DNA of 64,000 bases, from NCBI GenBank assembly GCA_013399695.1, contig VXAU01004938.1, positions 761,425 to 825,424 of the forward strand. The letters are read 5' to 3'. This DNA comes from Formicarius rufipectus (Eukaryota; Chordata; Aves; Passeriformes; Formicariidae). Of this stretch, positions 27,301 to 39,300 are shown piece after piece (position 1 is the stretch's first letter; each line of letters begins with the position of its first letter). The notes under the pieces are model-generated. The model made no database searches and was not told where the DNA came from. It saw only the letters and a list, made by a program, of their open reading frames with translations. Both the position numbers and the translations under genes were made by a program.

Positions 27301-30300
27301 GCTACCCAAGGATGCACAGATCCAGCTGACTGACACTGAAGTTAGAAATGCTTTATAACTCCCTAAAGTTGCAATTTAGACATCAAAGATGAGGAGACAG
27401 CTACAACATGGACGTGCTGCAATATTTTGGTTTTCTATGTTTTAATCAGTTGTTTTCTAACAGAACAATTGATGGATCACATATTCATTCCAAATAGCTG
27501 AATAAGATGGAAATGAAAGGAAATACTAATTTCTAAATACAATTGTGAGTGTACTCTTTATGGTAAGTGCCTAGGTAGGAGAATAACTACAGAAGCCTAC
27601 CAGTACATGGGGACAGGAAGCTGTTCTTTGTGGAAGTGGCAGGTCAGTGACACTGTGTGATGGTGGCTGAATTCAGACAGGAGTGGTGAATCTGAGAGAG
27701 CAGATGATAAACAAGACTTTGGAAGTGTTTTCTGTATGTTTTGTTCTTTTGCACAATAGCATTGGAGTCCTGAAGGGTCGTTGTTAGGGCAGCTTTGCTT
27801 AATAGACTGAGAAATACAAGAGCAGTGCACAGAATTGGAGATACTACAGTTTGGATGGAGGTCTGAAGTATTTGAAGACTTTGCTATATGCTTTCTCATT
27901 CATATGGTGCTACAGATCCTTAAAGCATTTTTATATATTATACATTTTGGAATGTGTTTGTTTATGTTCAGTATTGTTTTAGCCAGTTTAGCTGCAGTGA
28001 TGCCTCTCTAGTGTTCAGGGATGTCTTTGTTCAGGCTTCTATGTTTTCCTCTGTACTGTCCTTGGTCTGTGTACCTGTTTAATTCTGTTGAGGTTACAGT
28101 GATGCTGACTAATAGAACTGAACATAAAGTAATCCATCTCACACAGATAGGAAATTTTCTTTACATTACTAATTATTCTGCCCAAATACATATTTAATTG
28201 CACAAATTAAGTGCATCTACAGTAAACTATAGTGTGCTATAACTTACTAGGATATTTAAATAATTTATCTGTATTCTTTGCATTGTTTATTGCACTTTTT
28301 GTCCACGTTGCTCTTGCAGGGGAGTATCTTATTGTTATGGCAATTGTAGTTTTATTATTATTTGCTTTGTCTGGTTCCAGTTTCTGTGGGTTTTTACTGA
28401 TTTATTTTTCCTTTAACATCATTTTTAAAAAGTCAAAAGTGTTTGTGTGTTGGTGCTCTTAGCTTCATTACTGCATTTTGGCTGCTTTTTCATTACTGCA
28501 TGAAAAGTATAACTTGAAATGCTTTTGCAATAGGTAGTTTTGAGGAAGACTGTGTAAATGGAACCTAGTATAAAATGATAATATTTAATTTTTGTACTGG
28601 TGAGAATTCTAACAGAAAACAGATGATATTTATAAAATTAATCTGTTTCCTTGTACATCTAAGCCATAGAACCACTTCAGTAGATTTTCCATACATATTC
28701 AGTTTATAAATCAATAAAAATAGTTATATTAACTATAGTTATAATATCTGTAGCATCTTGGACAGTGTTTATTGTACATTGTGAAGGGCATATATATCAG
28801 CAGACTGGGGGGATGAGATCAAGTATGAGACACTCTTCCCTTGCCCCTCTTCCCTTTTACCTATTTCTTTCCTCCCCTTTCTACCTCTGTACAATTAAAT
28901 TGCTGTTGCTCTAACATAAAAAAATGGAAAGTTCTAGATAGTGCACACAATATGCTTATTGCCCTGAATTTCCAAGGCAGAATAAGAGAAGACCCTTAGT
29001 GCATGGTGGGTGATATGTCCTAAGAGATGTCCCTCTTAGGATTGTATTATTCTGAAATATCTGTTTTTCCCTTGTAAAATGGTGCAGAAATAAGCTGAAG
29101 ATCTACTTTTATTGTCTGTGAGTAGGTCACGTTCTGGCACACAAGCACTGGGCTCTGCAGTGCTGCCCATGCAGAGTGGGGGGCAGGGTGCAGCTACTGC
29201 CCCTTGCAGAGCACGGGGAGCATGTCAGACAAAACCTGTGATGCAGACTGTCAAATTTTCTTATACATCCTCTTGCTTTGGTGTAAGAACAGATTACTTC
29301 ACACATTTTATGGAACAGATTTCTCCAGCATCTCTGTGTGCCAAAGAAGCAAGGAGGGTGGCAGAAGCATCATCACACTGCCTATCTCCATGCTTTGGGT
29401 ACCTTTCTTACGGAAGTGAACACTGAGTAGTAGCTTCTTTCTATCATTTTGAGTTAGATCAATAATCTCAGGAAAATTGATCAGGGAGGTAAAGAAGATT
29501 GCAATCGATCAGATGGCTATCCATGCTCTTGTTCTCCCACTCACTGGCCCTCTGAGGTATGAACATGTGCTTCTGTTCCTATCCAAGCCTCATGATATGT
29601 ACCAATTCTGTGCCACTCTATTAGCTATTGCCTTAAACTGAGGATGGAGAGTTGTTGTTTGGAATTAGTATTTTGGAGTGTTGCGTGTACTGATGTAGTC
29701 TTGATGTAGCCACTGGAAACCACAAGGTAGCATGTGGTCTGAAGAGTTACATCACAAAATTAAGAGTTATAAATGTGTCTATGTATGCCGTTTGCTGAAT
29801 GTTCTGGATGCCATTTCATGCAAGGTCATTTCTTTCATGATTGGTAGAGAATTGAAATGCATAGATTGTACCTTCCCCATGTAATGCTAATACCAGAGGG
29901 CATTAAGTTTCATTTAATAGTTCTGAAAGGATTTAAGAGAGGTTTTTTTTGTTTTTTAGAGAGATGCTGTTTAATGTTACAGAAAAGAGATAACTTTTAC
30001 TTTACTCACTTTACAAAGCAACTACGGCCGTCAGTGCATGAACTGTGCTTGTTTCTCTCTGAATATGCACCTACAATCTTCCTGAAAGATGTGATCAGGC
30101 TTAACTTATGCTACCAACCCCACTTTTAAATCACACTTTGCTGACCTGTTCTTTTTGTTATATGTTATTTCTAAATCTATTGTAAATGTTATCTATAGGC
30201 CTGCAAAGAGAAATCCTTGCTCCTGGGGAATCAGTGGTAAAGTTCCTGCTGACTTCCCTAAGGCAAGAATTTCCAGCACAGGGTTTTGATATTATTTGGT

Positions 30301-33300
30301 AACAGATTTGCAGATTTAATTTATGCATTGCATTGAAATACTTTGTGTTAGACAAATATGTTGTTGGTGTAAGGCTGTGTTTAAAGTAATAGTTGTATGT
30401 CTTTGTTTTTACTTTTGGTCTTTTAGTTTCCAGCGTGTTGTCCTTTTTGGTTTTGTTTTATTGCTTTTTCTTTAATTTTGCTTACCAGAGCCAAAGCCTT
30501 AGTAGAAGAACAACGCCTTTTGTTCCTAGGGTTCAGGTAAAGACTTCGTCTGCCTGACAGAGACTAAAGTTGTGGGGTTTTCTTTTGTTTGTTATGGAAA
30601 ATGCATAGTAGGAAAACGTTACATTATAGTCCGTTTTCCCATATTTTGATTGCATTTCTTTAAACCATATTAACAACTTTCATGTCATCTTGTGAGCAGC
30701 TTGTAAAATTCTGCATGGGGTTAAAATATTAAATTAAAATTTAAAGAGACAACTAGTTTTTGTTTTCTGTCTTCCCAATATTCAACTTACACAGGTTTCA
30801 ATAGTGATGGTGGATATGCATCCTGCATATAAAATCTGTGTACTGTTTAAGCATAAAAAATGTTGTGCTTGAGGTCATTATATAAAGATGAATGTCTCTT
30901 TAAATCATTCATTACTTAACACGTACTTTTTTGCATTTTCCGCATAATAGTAGCGCCTTGAGTAGAAGATGGGCAAAAAATTTGTACCTTGTTTAAAGAA
31001 ACAAATTTCTCCTGTATGAAACTTGACTTTTGCATTTTAAAGTACATGAAAATAACAAGAACCCCACTCAAATAAAAATATGGCTTATCCCATTTTTTAC
31101 TGAATTTATTTAGCTTTGATATTCTGTGTAGGTACAAGTTATTTGCCCTTTTTTCATTAGGAAGCTCTTAAGGTACTAGAGATTAATGCAAAAGTAGGTT
31201 TGACTAATATGTTACAATGCTTATCTTGCTTTGCTGCATGNNNNNNNNNNNNNNNNNNNNNNNNNNNNNNNNNNNNNNNNNNNNNNNNNNNNNNNNNNNN
31301 NNNNNNNNNNNNNNNNNNNNNNNNNNNNNNNNNNNNNNNNNNNNNNNNNNNNNNNNNNNNNNNNNNNNNNNNNNNNNNNNNNNNNNNNNNNNNNNNNNNN
31401 NNNNNNNNNNNNNNNNNNNNNNNNNNNNNNNNNNNNNNNNNNNNNNNNNNNNNNNNNATAAACTTGCTTTGTATGAAAAATTTAAAATATCCTTTAACAT
31501 GAATAAGAAATTTAGATTCTGCTCATGATAATGAAATCAGAGTGGTGCAATCACAAACTGTTAAGTAGTTCGTAGATGTATGTACTTTATATGACATAAG
31601 TAATCTTAATATTTATTTTCTTTTTAGATATGTGCTAAATAAGTTAAGAAATTATATGAAAGTTGATTGTTCAGTTTAAAAAGGAAACATCTGCTTGAAA
31701 TCTGCATTTTTCATGGAATTCTGTAATGTGGAAATAACATGTAGTATTTCCTTATTTTAATAATAGTATATAAAATAAATATACATAAAAATTGTCCATT
31801 CTACTTAGACAAATACCCTCTAATGAAAAAAAAATTACCTGTTCAAATGGTGATGGTAGTCATTTGAGGAAATAAAAGAAATTTAATGTTTGATAGAGAA
31901 TATCTAGCAAGAGCTGAAAGCATATGAAACTTACTATCTCACCTCTGGTTGGATTATTTTNTAAAGTTGTGGGGTTTTCTTTTGTTTGTTATGGAAAATG
32001 CATAGTAGGAAAACGTTACATTATAGTCCGTTTTCCCATATTTTGATTGCATTTCTTTAAACCATATTAACAACTTTCATGTCATCTTGTGAGCAGCTTG
32101 TAAAATTCTGCATGGGGTTAAAATATTAAATTAAAATTTAAAGAGACAACTAGTTTTTGTTTTCTGTCTTCCCAATATTCAACTTACACAGGTTTCAATA
32201 GTGATGGTGGATATGCATCCTGCATATAAAATCTGTGTACTGTTTAAGCATAAAAAATGTTGTGCTTGAGGTCATTATATAAAGATGAATGTCTCTTTAA
32301 ATCATTCATTACTTAACACATACTTTTTTGCATTTTCCGCATAATAGTAGCGCCTTGAGTAGAAGATGGGCAAAAAATTTGTACCTTGTTTAAAGAAACA
32401 AATTTCTCTTGTATGAAACTTGACTTTTGCATTTTAAAGTACATGAAAATAACAAGAACCCCACTCAAATAAAAATATGGCTTATCCCATTTTTTACTGA
32501 ATTTATTTAGCTTTGATATTCTGTGTAGGTACAAGTTATTTGCCCTTTTTTCATTAGGAAGCTCTTAAGGTACTAGAGATTAATGCAAAAGTAGGTTTGA
32601 CTAATATGTTACAATGCTTATCTTGCTTTGCTGCATGGTTTTTTTGTAAATAGAATATTATCTGCTTTTCTTACAAAATATCTTTATGGAAGTCTTTTGT
32701 GTGGGAGTTGTATAAATGTTTCTCTGGTTTGATCAATTGCTCAAGGAAAGATGTAAAAGATGTTCTAAGTGATTAGAATGAGATGACCCAATTTCATATT
32801 GAAATGAAAAGATATATATTTATAAAAGATTGCTAAATAAGAATCTAAATAAGATATCAAGTATTAGTTGTATATGGTGAAATACAATTTTTTCCCCAAT
32901 GTATTATTTCCCAGAAGTAGTCCTGACAACTACTTAAATATAAATTAAAAATGAAAAGTCTAAGGGAAATAAAGAGATCAAAAAAGTAATGTCTTGATAG
33001 GATTGTTTAATATATTATTATATGCTATTGTCATAAACNATTTCCTTATTTTAATAATAGTATATAAAATAAATATACATAAAAATTGTCCATTCTACTT
33101 AGACAAATACCCTCTAATGAAAAAAAAATTACCTGTTCAAATGGTGATGGTAGTCATTTGAGGAAATAAAAGAAATTTAATGTTTGATAGAGAATATCTA
33201 GCAAGAGCTGAAAGCATATGAAACTTACTATCTCACCTCTGGTTGGATTATTTTTGATATGGTAGACAAGAATTGTCTTTAGCCCCAGTTTTGTTTCTAC

Positions 33301-36300
33301 ACAATGCCTGTGCAGTCCTTGTGGACCTCTCTAACAGGTTTGTTTTTGTTTTTTTTTTTGGCAGAGCTCAGTAACATTTAAAACTAAACATGAAGTCTGT
33401 GTCAAGATATCCTGAAAAATTCAAACTTATGACCTTGGCAATATCTGTATAACAAGACTGAAACAAAAAGTCATCCATATGCCCACTTTTATTTGGGATG
33501 ATAGATAGTTTTAAAAATATTACTGTAAGATATATTTACCATACTGGTTGCACAGAAGAACAGGAATTCTCCAGCTGTCTTTAAAAAAGGGTGGAAGCAG
33601 TCCAGCAGCAGTGCAGAACTCTGGTTACTTCTTGGCATGACAAATTTGCTAACTCAGAGCTCTGAGCTGCTGTTTACAGTTGTCAGGATGTATACATTTC
33701 ATTGTGGGCTGTGGTATGGCTGTGTCAGTAGAATTCCTCATAAGAATGAAGATCTCTAAACATTCTGTTTATACCTATTTGTTTCATCGTTCTCAATAGG
33801 AAATGCACGTCTTTATCCTTGTTTGCATCTTCTTTGCTTGTTGTTCTGAAACCGATCCTTTCTGGCAGAAGTTCCTCTTTCACACTGCTGTCCATGTCAT
33901 GCCATTCATTTTCTATCTCTTGTATCTCTGAATAATTTTATAGAATCATCATTATGTCATTGGGAAGAAAATCACTCAATTCCTTTTTTCCTTCTATCAT
34001 ATATCCTACTGAGCTCTTACTGATTTTGCAGTACTTGGAAAAGTGTGAATTTATTTCCTGAACTTTTAAATTTAGTTTAGCATACCAGCAATTTTCTACC
34101 TTGCAAAGTGATGTTTTATGACATCTTTGCAGGGAACAATCTGTTCTTACACTTGTGTTTTCTGTGCAGTATCTCTTGTTTACCTGGTGGAGCCTCTCTT
34201 TGAGCCAGAGTTGCCATGAAACCGCTGGGTTTTTTCTAACTTCAAAAATATCAGACATCCTTTTTAATTTAATACAGAACATCCTACAACTTTTTCTTCT
34301 TGTACTTTTTACAGCATATCAGACAGCAGCTAAAGCAGATACCAGTAATAGTGTGATTTAGCAACCCTCAGTAGGCAGGATTTGTTAGAGGTATGTTTAA
34401 CAACACCCAGTGCCTATCTCAGCTGTGCTTTACCACCTGCAGTTTCCACATCTATATAGGGTTAAATCCAATAAAATGATTACTGTAAGAATTTTTAAAA
34501 ATAGAAAGAAATGTAGTATCTGCTTCAATGTTTTATACTAATAAATAACTATGTAGGTTACATGAACAATTATAATGAGCAAGAGAACAAAAAGTCTGGC
34601 CAGCTGTCACTTAAACCCAGTGATGTTAAAGTGTGGTGGAAAAAATCAAGCTGCAGGGCAGACAGTCTCTCCCAGTGGCACAAGTTTTACCTATTTTTCA
34701 TGAGATTCACAAAGCAATCCTTATATAACAAATAAAGAAAAGAGTGTAGCATAGAATTAAAAACATTATATATTCTGTTTCTAAATCTAAAGTTATCACT
34801 TAAGATATGTTATGCCTGTATGTTTTGTACACAAAACCACATTGGAATTGCATCGTTAAGCAATCAGTCAAGCGTTCATGAGATAGGAATATAGAAAGTG
34901 GCAACAATAATATTATCTAGATTTTCATATCTGATTCCCTTATGCATATGTATTAGAGTATAGGTTCTAATACATGATTATTTATTTTCTAGAACTCTGG
35001 CCTCAATCAGTGCTCTAAAATTTTTAGTGAATATGAGAACTTAAACAAAAAGATGAAATCTAGTAAACTGAATTTATATCCTTAATTTATGTAACTTATA
35101 GTATCTTCAGCAGAGTCTGACATGCCTTGAGGAGGAGCTTTGACTTGTACAATGGGAGAAAGGGACTAAATACCTCAATAGCTGCAATGAATGATCAACC
35201 CAAATAAAAGACAACTGACCCCACTAGGCTTTCCAGAGGGTGATATGATTCTCCAGAGGGAGGATCTTTTTCTGAGGCTAAAGAGGACCAACCTTACCAA
35301 TTCTGTGATTCTGTGAAAAAGGAGTGCTATATATACTAGATACCTGCATCTTTGCTTCTCAGGATGCAATGCCAGCAGTCAGCTTTTATATACTGTTGTA
35401 TGTGTAGGAAGCTCATTTCAGAAACAGGACATCTGTTGTTAAATACTGTTTAGACTGAAGAGATTGAGCCTGGCTCTCAGAAGAGTGCCTTTATCATCAA
35501 GCTATTCCATGTTCCTTTCTTCTCTGGAGTGTGAAGCCTCATCTGAAGCAGAGATGCAGTTTGGCTGGGAATATAATTGTGTGCTGTTATCAAAACAAGC
35601 TTAAGTTTAGCATAGCTGGTTCCAGATCTGCTACCCAGAATGAGTACTGCTCTTGTATTAACCGCTGTTAACAAACGGAAAGAACCCTGTGGAACTGGTT
35701 CCAGACCCTCATCTCTGTTGCCCCCTGTCGTCTGACTGCAGGAGAGTTCTTGTTTCCTGTGTTCTGTGTGGCAGTTATTCTTACAAGGAAGCCTGTCTCA
35801 AGGAGGGCAGCAGATGCACCACTCAGAACAACAGGCCAGCTCATAATTTCAGCAGGCATTGAATTCAGATGCCTGTTTGCCTGACTGTAGGTTACAGTAG
35901 AAGCTTAGTAAAACATCAGGTGCATGTCTGGCTCGCAAAGGAGCCTCGAGGAGGAAAGTATATGAGCATGTGTGTGGCAAATAAGTTTCCAGGACTCCAG
36001 TGCTAATTAGGAAGATCATCAAAAAGCATTCAGTTGGATCACTTTCTAAGTGAATTTTAGGTGCCTACATCCTAAATAATCTAGACAGCCACAGTCCTAT
36101 TCAAGAATAATTTTTTATAGGTATTGGTCTCCAGATTAGCATCAGCCAGGATAATTTTTTCTGTGGTGTATTTTATGTGTCGTAAATTTGGCTTTCCCTT
36201 TCCTTTGTTTACATCAGGATTGCTTTGTTGCAGTTTCTTAGATGTTCTATGCTTTAAAAAGTATCTGTATACAAAGCTGCTGAATTGAGGGTCTGTGGAT

Positions 36301-39300
36301 GCTGTGCTGTTGGTCAGCTGCTTGTCTTTCACTGCTGACCATCACATCTGTACATTCTTGTGAGGTTTTCACCCTCTGTGCTGAATAATTGAATGTTCTT
36401 CACTTTTTGGTGTCAGGAATCTTTTTTTCTACTCAGAAAAGCTATAAAAGAAAAAAAAATCCTCATCAACTTTTCCGTTATACATGTGTTTATTTTAGAG
36501 TATGAAATATTTATAGTATGCTGTGAGGTGTGGTAAGATTGTCCTGTATTTATAGATTAGGACTTGAGAAACTATGACCAGAGCCTGACACAACCAGATC
36601 CTGTCCAGGCATAATAAGCACCTCAAACTTCAATTCCAGTGCTTAGCACACAAAATTGGGGCCATGATTTCATTCCAGGCTTCTAGGTAGTAAAGAAACT
36701 ACAATTTGTACATACCTTTTAAAATATTTTGAGGGATGTATCCTTTGCTACATGAGAGCTCTGGGAAAGTGGAAGGAGTGGAATCCGGTTCTCTTGGACT
36801 GCACATGGCTATCATAAATGGTTGTCCTTTCTCTCCCTGTGAATAGAAAAGAAGTTCTTGTAGGAAAATACCATACCATCCAAATATTGTCATAACGTTT
36901 ATGCACAGGAGAGAGTCAGAATTAGATCAGTCATATTCCCAAACTCATCTACCATGTTCAGTGTGCTCATCTAAGTCCTTGCTTGTCATTTCCCTTTCCA
37001 ATTTCCTGCCTTGTTTTCTTGTCAGATTTTCTTCCATCCTTGTCTCTCTTTCAGCATATGTTTTTGCCAGTTACAAAATGGATGGTTCATGTGTCACCTC
37101 ATGGCCATTTCTCTCAGTCTATTCTTTCCCCTCTGTTCTCTAGCCCCTGAGATTAGTGGCTCCATTCTGCCTGTGTTTCACCAAGAAGTATCCTGTATAT
37201 TTTCCTTTCTCACTAATTATGAAGCAGTTTTTGATTTGTCCCTTCTTCCTTCTTCTAACCCCTAATGCAATCCCATCCTCCCCTCCATGGGGTTCTTTGT
37301 CCAATCTCTCACAGTTTCATCCTTTCTTCTCCTTGCATCCTAGTCAAATGACTGCTTGGGTTACAAGTGCATGTGCTGTGTATTGGAGTGCTAGCAGTGT
37401 GAACACAGGGGAGAAAGAGCCTTCTGGTCGTAATTCTGACTCCTGGCCTCTCCTGTAACAAGCCAAATTAAAGAGAATTACAGGGAAAATATGTCCATTA
37501 TGTTCAAGTTTTTCCCATTTTTTTTCTTCAGATCATCAAGAGAAAAGTAGAAGGTATAAGTCAATACAAATTTTGAGCTCTTGTTCTAAAATATGGTTGT
37601 GAGAGCAGCTCAAAGAAATGGTGTCAAATTATTTCAGTTTCTGCCTAGAGTAATTCTCTAAATATTTTGACTGAAGTTTTCATGCAAAAATTCAGTCAGA
37701 AACAAATATAGTGAAGAAATATTCAGCTTAAATATGAACACATAATTCTGGTTTTATTTTTGGCACCCATGTCTAAATTATTTCACATCCTTCAATCACA
37801 GTTTGTGATAGTGTCTGGATCACAAATATATTGCGTTCTACATAAGCAAGCATAATTTTTCTCAAAAAAGCAAATGAAGAAGATTGTCTTCATTGCTATT
37901 CCCCTTGGGATGTGGAACCAGCCAAATCTGTCTCTTGCTTGAGGAATTCCAGGAAAGCCTGCTGATGGACACATATATTGTCAGAGAATATTTAATTTTA
38001 TTTACACTTCAGAGGTCTTTAAGGCTTTGATTTGGATTCATACTGTTGGTACAAAGCTTTCTGCTTGTGATCTCTGGCTGCATGGATATGTGTATGAGTC
38101 TAGATAATTCTCAGTTTAGAAAAAATGCTGTCAAAACCCCTTGGTTTGCAGGAATGTAGGAACAGCATCTGAAACTCTCTTAAATTTGACATATTAAGGA
38201 AAATTTCTTACACAGATTTTTGCTCTAGTAGCCACCCCCTTTTTAATATTCATTCAAACACTTTCAATTGATGACTATAGGAATTGCAAGGTCTGAAGAA
38301 GTGGGGAAGGAAGAAATACTGTGCTACCAATGATCGAGTTGGCGTGTCTTAGTGTAATCTCACTTAGTGAAGTATTAGGAATGGCAGAGAGCTAAATCAG
38401 CCTCTTCTTTGTGGGTTAGAAGTCTTGACAATTACTTCAAGACCTTTCTTATGAGACTGACATGCTGAAGATGAGGAGCTATAACAGCACATGGAAACAC
38501 TGTCTCTGAGATTATGTGAGGTGGTTTCCACAAAAAGTGCACCTGCCTCCGGTTACATTTCCCTTGGCTAGAATATTCATTCCCTAAACGTGTGTTGCCT
38601 GGTTAGGTGTGCAGTTTGGCATTATCCTCTTTGATTCCCTTAAGTTCAGGCAGGGTCAGCGTTTTCTTTAAATGTCCTAGTTTGTCCCGTGTCTCAGGCA
38701 AAGTCTCCATGAAGAGAGCCTCCTCTGTAAGCTGCTGTTAATGACACTGCAGTGCTACCCCCACGTAATGCCTCCCTGGCTATTTGGAAGTCTCTGTTCT
38801 GTTCTAACTGCACTGTTTCCCCCTCCACAGTGGCTGCTTTAAAGTAGGTATATCCCTCCCTTGACAGATGTATTTGCAGCCATAGAATTCAAACTAAAAT
38901 AGCTAAATAGCATCTTAAGGACTGTAGTGAAAAAGGATAGCAAGTCAAGCCTAAGACTGGTTAATAATAATTTCTACAGGTCAGTAATAGTAGTTTTTGC
39001 CTTGTTGCTTAGTTGGACTATGAAGAGGATTGGACTACTGAGCCTCCCTCTCTTACAATTTCTGGAGGGCTTTTATGATATCAACAAACATCTTGAAAAA
39101 TATTAGTGGTATGAAATACTTATGGTCTTATCCCATAGTCTTTTTAGCACAGCAGGATATGAAAAACTCTTTCATTCATTGTTCATAAACTCCTCAGAAA
39201 TTTATATATATGAATACCATACATTAGTAATGCAAGTAATACAATATGAGAGAGAATAATCCTAACCAGAGTACCATGTGAAAAACAAGCAGTCTGAAAA

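Noticed and set aside
29112..29426. 104-codon ORF overlapping a GC-richer patch.
   Set aside because: Composition explains the lack of stops; no family match.
31200..31528. ORFs of about 76-103 codons made mainly of X.
   Set aside because: They are translations of the 217-n gap.
30916..32534. A pair of nearly identical 73-codon minus-strand ORFs that look like a duplicated gene.
   Set aside because: They lie in the duplicated assembly block; one intronic chance frame seen twice.
33930..33965. TATAGAATCATCATTATGTC considered as a reverse CR1 end.
   Set aside because: Lacks the GGTTGGAAGGGACC part; only the AGAATCAT word matches.
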